From the NCBI RefSeq assembly GCF_004358165.1, contig NZ_SMTG01000002.1:806001-870000 (forward strand): a stretch of DNA of 64,000 bases. The letters run 5' to 3'. Every line of letters begins with the position of its first letter. Position 1 is the first letter of the stretch. This document shows positions 30,781 through 39,438 of this stretch, in pieces. The position numbers were made by a program, and so were the translations under genes. The stretch comes from Luteimonas terrae (GTDB taxonomy: Bacteria; Pseudomonadota; Gammaproteobacteria; Xanthomonadales; Xanthomonadaceae). The notes below the pieces were generated by a model, which worked only from the letters and a program-made list of their open reading frames with translations, did no database searches and had not been told where the DNA came from.

Positions 30781-31119
30781 ATGGCCCTGACCCTGCTGCT
30801 GCGTTGCACCGATCTCGAACGGACCCGCGCGTTCTACGCATCCCTGCCCGGTTTTTCCGCCGCCGCCTCGAAGGGCGAAACGCTCACCGTCAGCGGTCAT
30901 GGCGCACGCGTGGTGTTCACCGCGGCCGACCTGTGGCACCGCGCGCCCACGCTCACCGGCACGCTGTATCTCACCGTCGAAGACGTGGAAGCCTGCTTCG
31001 CGCAGCTGCAGGGCCGCGTGCCGCAGGCCTGGGCACTGCAGGATATGCCGTATGGCGCCCGCGAGTTCGGCATCGTCGATCCCGACGGCTACGTGCTCGC
31101 GTTCCAGCAGGCCGCCTGA
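30781..31119 (+). CDS. VOC-superfamily (glyoxalase-like) protein
   Basis: A 112-residue single-domain member of the vicinal-oxygen-chelate fold. It starts MALTLLLRCTDLERTRAFYA and ends with the family signature FGIVDPDGYVLAFQQ, where the Asp-Pro-Asp-Gly turn precedes the last metal-side strand. Members include glyoxalase I, dioxygenases and antibiotic-resistance proteins; the reaction here is unknown. GGAGG lies 6 nt before the ATG at 30781. The stop codon is immediately followed by the GTG start of the flavoprotein gene (TGA then GTG), so the two genes are translationally linked. Confidence 0.9.
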   Translation: MALTLLLRCTDLERTRAFYASLPGFSAAASKGETLTVSGHGARVVFTAADLWHRAPTLTGTLYLTVEDVEACFAQLQGRVPQAWALQDMPYGAREFGIVDPDGYVLAFQQAA

Positions 31120-32367
31120 GTGCCCGCAGGTGATGCGCCGCGGCTCGCCATCATCGGTGGCGGGCCGGCCGGCCTGTTCGCGGCGGAACGTGCGCGCGCG
31201 TCCGGTGTGGACGTGGATCTGTTCGATGCGAAGGGTTCGGTCGGCCGCAAGTTCCTGATCGCCGGCAAGGGCGGCCTGAATCTCACCCACTCCGAGCCGC
31301 GCCCCGCGTTCGACGCGCGCTACGGCGCGCGCGACGCGCAGGTCGGGCGCTGGCTCGACGGTTTCGACGCACAGGCGCTGCGCGACTGGGCGGCGGCGCG
31401 CGGTGTGCCGACCTTCGTCGGCAGTTCGGGCCGCGTGTTTCCCGAGGATCTCAAGGCCGCGCCGCTGCTGCGCGGCTGGGTGCGGGCTTTGCGCGAGGAC
31501 GGCGTGCGATTCCATGTGCAGCATCGCTGGAGCGGCTGGGCGCCGGACGGCGCGCTGCGGTTCGAGACACCGGCCGGCGCGGTCGTGCATCGCCCGGACG
31601 CATCGCTGTTCGCGCTGGGCGGCGGCAGCTGGCCGGAGCTCGGTTCCGACGGCGCATGGCAGACGACGTTCGCCGCGCGCGGCGTGGAGGTCGCGCCGCT
31701 GGTGCCGGCCAACTGCGGCTTCGACATCGGCTGGAGCGAACATCTGTCGCAGCGACATGCCGGTGCGCCGCTCAAGCCCGTCGTGCTGCACTGGGACGAC
31801 CTGGACGGTCGCGCGCATGCGCTGCAGGGCGAATGCGTGCTGACCGCGACCGGCATCGAAGGCAGCGCGATCTATGCGATCTCCGGCACCCTGCGCGACC
31901 GCATCGCGCGCGACGGACACGTGCTGCTGCACCTCGACCTCGCTCCGGGGCGCGACGGTGCCCGCCTGCAGGCCGAACTCGAGCGTCCGCGCGGACGTCG
32001 CAGCGTCGGTGAGCATCTGCGCCGCGCGACCGGCCTCGACGCCGCGAAATCCGCGCTGCTGTTCGAAGTGCTGCCGCGCGAGGCCTTCGCGTCACCGGCG
32101 CGCATTGCGCTGGCCATCAAGCGGCTGCCGTTGCGCCTGGTCGCGCCGAGGCCCATTGCCGAGGCGATCAGCAGCGCGGGCGGCGTGCGTCTGGAGGCGA
32201 CCGACGATGCGCTGATGTTGCGTGCCCTGCCCGGTACCTTCGTCGCCGGCGAAATGCTCGACTGGGAAGCGCCGACCGGCGGCTATCTGCTGACCGCGTG
32301 CTATGCGAGCGCGGCGATCGCGGCCGATGGCGCAATCGCATGGCTGCGGGCGCAACGCGGGACATAG
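31120..32367 (+). CDS. FAD/NAD(P)-dependent oxidoreductase, BaiN/HI0933-type flavoprotein
   Basis: A 415-residue flavoprotein. The N-terminal dinucleotide fold is RLAIIGGGPAGLFAAERARA, followed by GRKFLIAGKGGLNLTHSEP, which is diagnostic of the HI0933/YhiN group. VPTFVGSSGRVFPEDLKAAP and ALGGGSWPELGSDGAWQ follow, and the C-terminal FAD-binding end reads VAGEMLDWEAPTGGYLLTA. The GTG at 31120 begins directly after the stop of the VOC gene. Relatives have been linked to bile-acid dehydroxylation in gut clostridia, but the role in proteobacteria is unsettled; no substrate is proposed. Confidence 0.93.
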   Translation: MPAGDAPRLAIIGGGPAGLFAAERARASGVDVDLFDAKGSVGRKFLIAGKGGLNLTHSEPRPAFDARYGARDAQVGRWLDGFDAQALRDWAAARGVPTFVGSSGRVFPEDLKAAPLLRGWVRALREDGVRFHVQHRWSGWAPDGALRFETPAGAVVHRPDASLFALGGGSWPELGSDGAWQTTFAARGVEVAPLVPANCGFDIGWSEHLSQRHAGAPLKPVVLHWDDLDGRAHALQGECVLTATGIEGSAIYAISGTLRDRIARDGHVLLHLDLAPGRDGARLQAELERPRGRRSVGEHLRRATGLDAAKSALLFEVLPREAFASPARIALAIKRLPLRLVAPRPIAEAISSAGGVRLEATDDALMLRALPGTFVAGEMLDWEAPTGGYLLTACYASAAIAADGAIAWLRAQRGT

Positions 32368-32409
32368 CGTCCCCGGGCGCTTCGGCATCCGCGCCGCGCC
32401 GGCGCCACG

Positions 32410-33297
32410 TCAGACCTCCGGCAATGTCTGCGCCGATTCGAAACGACGGCGACGGCCGTCGAGCGGGTCGTCGAACGCCAGCGCCTTCGCCAGCAGCTGC
32501 AGAGGCGCTTCGTCCGAACGCGCCTGCAGCGCTGGATACCACGGATCGTGCAGGATCGGCGCGCCCAAGGCGGCCATGTGCACGCGCAGCTGGTGCTTGC
32601 GGCCGCTGACCGGGGAAAGCGCGTAGCGCCAGCGCTGCGCGCCGCGTTCGAGCACATCTACGTGGGTTTCGCTGTTCGGCGTGCCCTCGACTTCGCGCAT
32701 GCGGAAGAATGGCTCGCCGCGTTCGATGCGGCTGCGCCGCACCAGCGGAAAGGTCACGTCGGGCAGCGGTGGTGCCAGTGCCTCGTAGGTCTTTTCGATA
32801 CGCGATTCGCGGAACAGCGCCTGGTAGACCGCGCGTGTCGCCGGCTGCGCGGAAAACAGCACCAGTCCGGCAGTGCCACGATCGATGCGGTGCAGGGGCA
32901 CGAGATCGTGGTTGCCGAGCGTTGCCACCAGGCGCGTCAGCAGGGTCTGGGTGACGAAGGCACCGGTCGGCGCGACCGGCAGACCATGCGGCTTGTCGGC
33001 GACGACGAGATGCGCGTCGACGTGGAGAATGCGCTCGACGGCCGCGATGACGGGTTCGTCGACCACCTCGCGGTAGTAACCGATCTCCGCGCCGAGTCGG
33101 TACGGCGTCTCCAGCGCGATCGCGACGCCGCCCGCATCGAGCACGCGACCGCGCGCGATCCGGTCGCGCCACATCGCCTCCGGTACCTGCGGGAAGTGCG
33201 CGACCAGCGCCTGCAACACCGTGGCCCACGGGCCGGGCGGCAACTGCAGCCTGCTGGCTGCGACGCCGTCGCGCATCGGGAACCGGGGCCGGGCCAT
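32410..33297 (-). CDS. RluA-family pseudouridine synthase
   Basis: A 295-residue RNA pseudouridine synthase. The catalytic motif is HRIDRGTAGLVLFS (usual form HRLDxxTSG), with the catalytic Asp at about residue 137. DAHLVVADKPHGLPVAPTG precedes it, and the C-terminal GRKHQLRVHMAALGAPILHD is the expected RNA-binding strand pair. The N-terminal S4-like part is short (WRDRIARGRVLDAGGVAI). The substrate (rRNA or tRNA position) cannot be fixed from motifs. The start is 6 nt downstream of the RIO kinase stop, so the two form an operon. Confidence 0.92.
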   Translation of the reverse strand: MARPRFPMRDGVAASRLQLPPGPWATVLQALVAHFPQVPEAMWRDRIARGRVLDAGGVAIALETPYRLGAEIGYYREVVDEPVIAAVERILHVDAHLVVADKPHGLPVAPTGAFVTQTLLTRLVATLGNHDLVPLHRIDRGTAGLVLFSAQPATRAVYQALFRESRIEKTYEALAPPLPDVTFPLVRRSRIERGEPFFRMREVEGTPNSETHVDVLERGAQRWRYALSPVSGRKHQLRVHMAALGAPILHDPWYPALQARSDEAPLQLLAKALAFDDPLDGRRRRFESAQTLPEV

Positions 33298-33303
33298 CGC
33301 AGG

Positions 33304-34161
33304 TCAGTCCGCCGCGTCGGCCTCGTCGCGGCCCTGCTGGCGGATGATCGCAGTCTGCCGCGCGTCCTCGATCGACCACAGCACACCGCGTGTGTCGGCC
33401 TTGCGCGTGTCGAACATGAAGCGGCCGCTCAGCGGCGTGTCGGCCTGCAGGTCACCGGCCTCGTAGAGCTTCCACATCTCCTCGCCGTAATGCGTGTCGG
33501 CGAGCTCGGGCGCGAAGCGCGCCAGCGTGTCGCGGATGTTGTGCACGTCACGCAGCAGCATGTCGCGCGCGTTGTTGTTGCCGGCGGCGCTGACGACCTG
33601 CGGAAAGTCGATGAGCACCGGGCCATCGGGCGCCGCCAGCACGTTGTATTCGGACAGGTCGCCGTGGACCATGCCCAGCACCAGCATCCGCGCAACGTCG
33701 CGCACCAGCATCGCGTGCCACGCGCGCGCCTTGTCCGGTTCGAGTTCCACTTCGCCCAGGCGCGGCGCGCTGAAGCCCTCGGCGTCGGTGACCAGATCCA
33801 TCAGCAGCACGCCGTGGAAGAAGCCGTAGGGACGCGGCACGCGCACGCCCGCGTCGAACAGGGCGTAGAGCGCGTCGACCTCGGTGGTCTTCCACGCGGC
33901 TTCCTGCTCGCGGCGGCCGAACTTCGTGGCCTTGCCCATCGCCCGCTGCTCGCGGCTGCCGCGGACCTTGCGCCCCTCCTGGTACTGCACGCGCGCCTGG
34001 AAGCTGCGCTGGGCCATGTCCTTGTAGACCTTGGCGCAGCGCACCGCCTCGCCGCAGCGCACGACGTAGACCGAGGCTTCCTTGCCGCTCTTGAGCGGAC
34101 GCAGGACGGCATCGACGATGCCGTCCTCGATCAGTGGCTGCAGTCCCTGCGGGATCTTCAT
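33304..34161 (-). CDS. RIO-type serine/threonine protein kinase
   Basis: A 285-residue protein kinase of the RIO family. The ATP-binding part is LKSGKEASVYVVRCGEAVRC with Lys in AKVYKD; the catalytic loop is MVHGDLSEYNVL (Asp and Asn both present), and the metal-binding motif is VLIDFPQVV. An activation segment is absent, as usual for RIO kinases. The ATG at 34161 gives MKIPQGLQPLIEDG; the 11 residues upstream in frame are not needed. Bacterial RIO kinases are common in gammaproteobacteria but their substrates are largely unknown. It is cotranscribed with the pseudouridine synthase gene, which hints at an RNA-related role. Confidence 0.94.
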   Translation of the reverse strand: MKIPQGLQPLIEDGIVDAVLRPLKSGKEASVYVVRCGEAVRCAKVYKDMAQRSFQARVQYQEGRKVRGSREQRAMGKATKFGRREQEAAWKTTEVDALYALFDAGVRVPRPYGFFHGVLLMDLVTDAEGFSAPRLGEVELEPDKARAWHAMLVRDVARMLVLGMVHGDLSEYNVLAAPDGPVLIDFPQVVSAAGNNNARDMLLRDVHNIRDTLARFAPELADTHYGEEMWKLYEAGDLQADTPLSGRFMFDTRKADTRGVLWSIEDARQTAIIRQQGRDEADAAD

Positions 34162-34246
34162 GCGTGGTGATGCGCGTTGGTCGGGGCCGCGCATTGTGCG
34201 GCCTTGACCGGCCAGGCGTCCGAACGGCGCCCGACCGGCGGGACGA

Positions 34247-36406
34247 TCAGCGCGCCGGAACGCCCATTTCCTCCAGCAGCGCCGGCGCCGGATAGACCTT
34301 GTCCATCAGCCAGCGCATGTAGCGCATGTCGACGTGGATGGCGCGCTTGTAGCGCGGGTCGAACCACCAGCTGGCGCTGACCGACTCCCAGTTGCTGTCG
34401 AAGTTCAGGCCCACCAGCTCGCCGCGCGCGTTGAGCACGGGCGAGCCGGAATTGCCGCCGGTCGTGTCGAGATTGGTCAGGAAGTTCACCGGCTGGGTCT
34501 TCAGCGAGGCTTCGTCGGTGCCGGCGAAATCGCCACGCGCGATCGCGTCGAGCAGCGGCTGCGGCGCGTCGAACGGCACCTGCCCGGTGTGCTTCTCGAC
34601 GATGCCGGCCACGGTCGTCACCGGCGCGTAGGCCACCGCGTCGCGCGGCGCCAGCGCCTCGACCTTGCCGTAGCTCACGCGCAGCGTGCCGTTGGCGTCC
34701 GGATACACCGCCCGTCCCTGCTGCGCGCGCCACGCGAACAGGGCGCGCATGTAGGCCGGGCGCAGGCGCAGCTGCTCGCCTTCGCGGGTCTTGCGGGCAT
34801 CTTCGGCGTCGAGCTGGGCGGCGACGATCTGCGCGGCCAGCGCGAGGAGCGGGTCGCTTGCGAGCGGTTGGCCTTCGCGTGCCTGCGCGAAGCGCGACAG
34901 CCGTTCGGCTTCAGTGCCCAGCCGGGTGCCGGAATAGACGGTCTGCAGCGCCTTGGCCAGCGAATCGGGCGTGCGGCCGAACGCGGCGTCGAAGGCCGGC
35001 AGGCGCTGGGCGTCGGGCAGCTGCTGGTAACGCGAAACCAGCACCTGCAGCAGCGCCTGTTCGGCAGCCGGCGCGTAGCGGCGCTGCACCTGACGCAGCA
35101 CGCCCTCGATCAGTGCGTGGTCACGCCGCTGATACCCGGTTTCGCGCAGGGCGTCGTCGGGCTTGGCCGATTCGATGCGCAGCCGCTCGAGGAGCAGTGC
35201 CGAGCGCAGCAGCTGGGTCTGGCTGGCAACCAGCGTCAGCAGCTGGTCGCGCACGGCGGCTGCGTCGGCCTGGCCGAGGATGGCCCGCAGTTCGGCGATG
35301 CCGGCGGCATCCTCGCCGGTCGTGGCGGCGAGCATCGCGGCCTCGTCCTCGCCGCGCAGGCGTAGCGCGTCGCTGCGCAGCAGGCCTTCGAGCTCGCCGG
35401 CGGCACGCTTGCGGTTGTTCTTCAGCGACTGCAGCTGCGAGGCGTAGCGCGTGCGGATGTCGGCATCGTCCGCGCCCGCGGACTCGACCGCGTCGATCAG
35501 CGCATCGAACACCGCGACACGTTGCGGCAGCACGCGATTGACTTGGGCGTCGAACTCGGCGGCGGTGCGATGGCGGAAGGTGGTGCCGGGATAGCCGGCC
35601 AGCATCGCGTAGTCGCCCGCATGCAGACCGCTGCGCGCGACCTGCAGATGCGCCGGCGGGGCGTACGGCACGTTGTCGGTGCTGTAATCGGCGGGCTTGC
35701 CGTCGCGGCCGACGTAGGCGCGCAGCAGGGTGAAATCGCCGGTGTGGCGGGGCCACATGAAGTTGTCGATCTCGTCGCCGTAGTTGCCGATCGCGCGCGG
35801 CGGCGCGTAGACCAGACGGACGTCGCGCAGCTCCAGCTGGCGGATGCGATAGAAGTCGGTGCCGTAGTACATGTTGGCGACGCTGCAGCGCACGTCGCCG
35901 CCCTGCTCGCACTCGGCGACGATGCGCTTGGACGCGGCATCGACCGCATCGAAGTACGCGCGCCCGGTCTTGCCGCGCGCATCGGACAGCACCTCGTCGG
36001 TCACCTTGTCGAAGCCGACGGTCACCAGCACGCGGAAGTCGGGATTCGACGGGCGCTCGTCGCCACGGCCATCGGCGATGAAACCACCGTCGATGATGTT
36101 GCGTTCGGCGCTGCTGTTGTACTGGATCACGCCGTAGGCGACGTGGTGGTTGGTCAGCAGCAGGCCGTCCGGGCTGACGAAGGCGCCGGTGCCGCCGCCG
36201 ACCTTGACCACCGCACTGAGCGGCGGCGCGGTGACATCGGCCAGGGCCTCTGCCCGTCCACGGAACCCCGCCTCGCGCATTGGCTTGGCGATGTCGGGCA
36301 GCTGGGTCGGCATCCACATGCCCTCGTCGGCATGCGTGGTGGCGGACAGGGCGAGACCGGCCGCGAGCGCGGCGACGACGGGACGGCGGAACGTTCGGGT
36401 GGACAT
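34247..36406 (-). CDS. S46-family dipeptidyl-peptidase, probably DPP11 (Asp/Glu-specific)
   Basis: A 719-residue exported serine peptidase that removes dipeptides from peptide N-termini. A signal peptide is present (PVVAALAAGLALSATTHADE). The mature start DEGMWMPTQLP is typical of S46. The chymotrypsin-fold catalytic His lies in LLLTNHHVAYG (about residue 88), and the catalytic Ser in DTTGGNSGSPVLNARGEL (Ser653). Eighteen residues after that Ser the S1-pocket residue is Ser671 (LNFDSNWE); published work on this family associates Gly at this site with DPP7 and Arg or Ser with DPP11, so cleavage after Asp/Glu is predicted. The ATG at 36406 is set by the signal peptide. Confidence 0.93.
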   Translation of the reverse strand: MSTRTFRRPVVAALAAGLALSATTHADEGMWMPTQLPDIAKPMREAGFRGRAEALADVTAPPLSAVVKVGGGTGAFVSPDGLLLTNHHVAYGVIQYNSSAERNIIDGGFIADGRGDERPSNPDFRVLVTVGFDKVTDEVLSDARGKTGRAYFDAVDAASKRIVAECEQGGDVRCSVANMYYGTDFYRIRQLELRDVRLVYAPPRAIGNYGDEIDNFMWPRHTGDFTLLRAYVGRDGKPADYSTDNVPYAPPAHLQVARSGLHAGDYAMLAGYPGTTFRHRTAAEFDAQVNRVLPQRVAVFDALIDAVESAGADDADIRTRYASQLQSLKNNRKRAAGELEGLLRSDALRLRGEDEAAMLAATTGEDAAGIAELRAILGQADAAAVRDQLLTLVASQTQLLRSALLLERLRIESAKPDDALRETGYQRRDHALIEGVLRQVQRRYAPAAEQALLQVLVSRYQQLPDAQRLPAFDAAFGRTPDSLAKALQTVYSGTRLGTEAERLSRFAQAREGQPLASDPLLALAAQIVAAQLDAEDARKTREGEQLRLRPAYMRALFAWRAQQGRAVYPDANGTLRVSYGKVEALAPRDAVAYAPVTTVAGIVEKHTGQVPFDAPQPLLDAIARGDFAGTDEASLKTQPVNFLTNLDTTGGNSGSPVLNARGELVGLNFDSNWESVSASWWFDPRYKRAIHVDMRYMRWLMDKVYPAPALLEEMGVPAR

Positions 36407-36520
36407 GCGGCAACCGGTGCGACGGGAACAGCCCGCGACCCTAGCCGGCAAGCGCAGTCGGGGCAACGGCCACAGGTCACGCGGGTCCACGCCGTCCTTC
36501 GCGCATCCGTGGGCTTGAAG

Positions 36521-36688
36521 CCCTCCCCCGCTTGCGGGGGAGAGTTGAGTGGGGGCGAACTTTGCAGGCCGTCGCATCGCCCGATGTGTGCAGATGCGCC
36601 TGCGCGATTGCATTGCGCCTGCTGCCCTGACTTTCCACATGTCGCGGCCCCCATCCCGGCCTTCCCCCGCAAGCAGGGGAAGGGGCGG
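36521..36688. repeat. Composite family B repeat (two palindromic units in opposite orientation)
   Basis: The 312-base gap between the S46 gene and yaeQ holds one unit at 36521-36555 (CCCTCCCCCGCTTGCGGGGG and onward) and a second, related unit at 36648-36688 (CCCCCATCCCGGCCTTCCCC and onward, ending in AGGGGAAGGGGCGG). Both unit types recur at 48261-48432 with the same opposed arrangement, and the first type also at 18286. Nothing else was seen in the gap. Confidence 0.7.
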
Positions 36689-36718
36689 TTCATCGCGACG
36701 GCAAACTCACAGCGCGCT

Positions 36719-37270
36719 TCAACTCTGCGCCGGTCGCATCCGCCAGCCTGGCGTCATCGCGATCGTCGCCGACTCGCTCATCAGCTGCAGTTCGCCGTCC
36801 TGGATCATCGCGGTCAGGCGCATGCTTCGCTGCAGCAGCGTGACCGCCGCTTCGATCGAATCGGGATCGAGATCCACGACGGTCAGGTTCTTGAGGCGGC
36901 CGAGCGCATTGGCGTTCTTGTCCCACCAGATCGCCGCCGCGTTGCCGCTGTAGTTCACCACCACGACCTGGCGCGCACGGCTGCTGGCCTTGCGGATGCG
37001 GCTCTCGTCGGGCTGGCCGAGATCGATCCACAGTTCGATGTCGCCGGTGTAGTCGCGCAGGCACAGGTCCGGCTCGTCCTCGTTGCTCAGGCCGCGGCCG
37101 AACTCCAGGCGTTCCTGCGCGAACAGCGCGAATGCGATCAGCCGCGCCATCAACCGGTTCTCGGTTTCGGACGGATGCTGGGCCAGCACCAGATCGTGGG
37201 TGGCGTAGTAGTGCCGGTCGAGATCGCTGACCTGCAGTTCGGCTTTGTAGATGGTGGCCTTGGGCGACAT
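36719..37270 (-). CDS. yaeQ: YaeQ family protein
   Basis: A 183-residue member of the YaeQ family, which has a PD-(D/E)XK nuclease-like fold but no firm biochemical role. It begins MSPKATIYKAELQVSDLDRH and contains HPSETENRLMARLIAFALFA, LWIDLGQPDESRIRKASSRA and VVVVNYSGNAAAIWW, all typical. The length is normal. Early suggestions linked YaeQ to RfaH-dependent haemolysin expression, later questioned. It is divergent from the three-gene cluster that starts at 37379, with a gap of about 100 bases that could hold promoters for both. Confidence 0.93.
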   Translation of the reverse strand: MSPKATIYKAELQVSDLDRHYYATHDLVLAQHPSETENRLMARLIAFALFAQERLEFGRGLSNEDEPDLCLRDYTGDIELWIDLGQPDESRIRKASSRARQVVVVNYSGNAAAIWWDKNANALGRLKNLTVVDLDPDSIEAAVTLLQRSMRLTAMIQDGELQLMSESATIAMTPGWRMRPAQS

Positions 37271-37378
37271 GGCGGGAGCCGGCGCGGGAAAGGCGGCGAT
37301 TGTAGGTTAACCATGCGTCAACGCACTGCGCCGCGGCGGTCACAGCCGCATCATTCGGCCGCTGCAAGCATGTGCGCC

Positions 37379-38227
37379 ATGCCAGATCCACGACGTCCCG
37401 CCCCTGCCGCCCTCCTCTCCGATACCCATCCGCCCACGCTCCTCGCGCGTGTCGACGCATGGGACCTGGCCGTCTCCGATGGCCCGGTGATCGCCACCGC
37501 CATCCACGACGGACATGCGCTGCGTCCGTCTCTGCGCGAACGCGTGAAGCTCGACGACGACGCGCGCTTCCGCGAGGAAGACCCGCTGACCAGCCTGCTC
37601 GCCCAAGTGGGTGATGCACGCCTGCGGGTGCGGCAGTCCCGGTTCGAAGTCGATCTCAACCGCCCGCGTGCCGAGGCGATCTACACCGGCCCGGAGGCCT
37701 GCTGGGGTCTGGATGTCTGGAAGACGCCGCTCGACGATGCGGAACGTGCGATCTCGCTCGAACTCTACGACCGCTTCTACGACATGGTCGGAGAACTGAT
37801 CGACCGGACCGTGGCGCGCTGGGGCAGCGTGCTGCTGGTCGACATCCACAGCTACAACCACCGCCGCGACGGCGCGGACGCGGCACCCTCGTCGCAGGAC
37901 GACAATCCCGACATCGAGCTGGGCATTACCACGCTGGATCCGGACCGGTGGGGCGACACCGCGAAGCGTTTCGCCAATGTGCTGCGCCGGCATCCCGTGC
38001 GTGGCGCCCTGCCCGACGTGCGCTGCAACGTGCGCTTCCCGAGCGGCGGACATTTCCCCGAGTGGGTCTATGCGCACTGGGGCGACAAGGTCTGCACGAT
38101 CTCGCCCGAGTACAAGAAGATCTTCATGGACGAATGGAGCGGGCGGGCGGATATTCCCGCGCTGTACGCATTGCGCGATGGCCTGCAGCACGCGGTGGAT
38201 GCGGTCCGTCCGGAGTTCCTGCGTTGA
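37379..38227 (+). CDS. N-formylglutamate amidohydrolase-like protein, first gene of a three-gene cassette
   Basis: A 282-residue protein of the N-formylglutamate amidohydrolase family, zinc hydrolases that cleave amide bonds next to glutamate. Candidate metal and substrate motifs are TAIHDGHALRPSLRE (about residue 40), VDLNRPRAEAIYTGPE, LLVDIHSYNHRRDG and NVRFPSGGHFPEWVY. No histidine-utilisation genes are near, so classical formylglutamate hydrolysis is doubtful. An in-frame ATG at 37370 is an alternative start. The stop (TGA 38225-38227) overlaps the TTG start of the QEGLA gene. The product may act on the metabolite or peptide handled by the next two genes. Confidence 0.87.
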   Translation: MPDPRRPAPAALLSDTHPPTLLARVDAWDLAVSDGPVIATAIHDGHALRPSLRERVKLDDDARFREEDPLTSLLAQVGDARLRVRQSRFEVDLNRPRAEAIYTGPEACWGLDVWKTPLDDAERAISLELYDRFYDMVGELIDRTVARWGSVLLVDIHSYNHRRDGADAAPSSQDDNPDIELGITTLDPDRWGDTAKRFANVLRRHPVRGALPDVRCNVRFPSGGHFPEWVYAHWGDKVCTISPEYKKIFMDEWSGRADIPALYALRDGLQHAVDAVRPEFLR

Positions 38228-39438
38228 GCGCCGCCGTGCGCGAACGCCCGGTCGCCAAGCCACTGCCCCCGGTCGCCGAACGGGTCGATGCGAGCCTGGC
38301 CGCGCTGGACGCGCGTCTGGACTGGCTGCTGGCCCTGTCGCCGGTCGACGGTGTGGGACTGTGGAAAGCTTTCGATGCGTCGGGCCGGCGCGACGAACCG
38401 GTCCTGCGCTACGTCGATCTCGACGCGGATCTGCCGGCCACGCGCGCCGCGCTCGACGCCCTGCCGATCGCGGACATCGAGTCGCCCGCGCTGCAGGCCC
38501 TACTCGCCGAAAAACAGCGCGAGCTCGGCCGCATGATCGACCTGGTCGAACAGCGCGACCGCCCCGGTTTCGTCGATGCCAGCGTGGCGCTGTTCGGCGC
38601 GATCGAGCCCGAGCTGCTCGCACTGGCCGAGCGCATCCTCGGCACCGTCGGCGTCAGCGAGCCGTTGCCCGCGGACTGCGGCATCGAGGTGGTGCGCCAG
38701 GCGGTCGATGCGGAAATCGAGTGGTATCGCGCGCAGGCGCCCGATTTCCACATCGACGTGGTCGTCGATACCGACATCAGTTCGATGCTGATGGTCTCGC
38801 ACGGCACGTTCTACATCGACGGCAACATCCGCCTGCCCGCCGCGCGCGTGCAGCCGCTGATCCAGCACGAGATCGGCACGCACGTCGTCACCCGCCACAA
38901 CGGCCGGCAGCAGGCGCTGCGCCAGCTGGAAGTCGGACTGGCGCACTACGACCCGATGCAGGAAGGTCTGGGCGTGCTCGGCGAGTACCTGTCGGGCTAT
39001 CTGCCCGGCGAGCGCCTGCGCATCCTCGCCGCGCGTGTGGTCGCCACCGAAATGGCGGCGCGCGGCGAGTGCCTGCCTGAAATCTTCGCCTGTCTGCACG
39101 AAGCGCATGAGTTGGCCACCGACGACGCCTTCGATGTCGCGGTGCGCGCGCGGCGCGGCGGTGGCCTGACCAAGGATGCGGTCTACCTGCGCGGCATCCG
39201 CGATCTGCTGGCCTATCTCGCGGCGGGCGGCGAGTTCGACGCACTGTTCCTCGGCAAGTTCGCGCTGCCGCAACTCGAACTGCTGGATGCGCTGGTCGAC
39301 GACGGCTGGATCGTGCCGCCGGACCTGCTGCCGCGCTATGCCTGCGCCCCCGATTTCCACACGCGACTCGATGCATGCCGGCGCACGCCGGTCGAGCGCC
39401 TCTACCAGACCCACCGCCCCCCGGAGCACTGTGCATGA
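38224..39438 (+). CDS. QEGLA-motif protein (DUF1704), predicted HExxxH metallopeptidase
   Basis: A 404-residue protein of the family annotated as flavohemoglobin expression-modulating QEGLA motif protein (DUF1704/TIGR02421). HEIGTH at residues 215-220 and QEGLG at 246-250 (here Gly replaces the usual final Ala) are both present. The eukaryotic MATCAP tubulin tyrosine carboxypeptidases share this domain and its HExxxH zinc motif, so a peptidase or amidase role is inferred. No signal peptide is present, so it is cytosolic. The TTG start at 38224 overlaps the previous stop; the stop overlaps the next ATG (ATGA). A GTG at 38236 is an alternative start. Confidence 0.86.
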   Translation: MSAAVRERPVAKPLPPVAERVDASLAALDARLDWLLALSPVDGVGLWKAFDASGRRDEPVLRYVDLDADLPATRAALDALPIADIESPALQALLAEKQRELGRMIDLVEQRDRPGFVDASVALFGAIEPELLALAERILGTVGVSEPLPADCGIEVVRQAVDAEIEWYRAQAPDFHIDVVVDTDISSMLMVSHGTFYIDGNIRLPAARVQPLIQHEIGTHVVTRHNGRQQALRQLEVGLAHYDPMQEGLGVLGEYLSGYLPGERLRILAARVVATEMAARGECLPEIFACLHEAHELATDDAFDVAVRARRGGGLTKDAVYLRGIRDLLAYLAAGGEFDALFLGKFALPQLELLDALVDDGWIVPPDLLPRYACAPDFHTRLDACRRTPVERLYQTHRPPEHCA

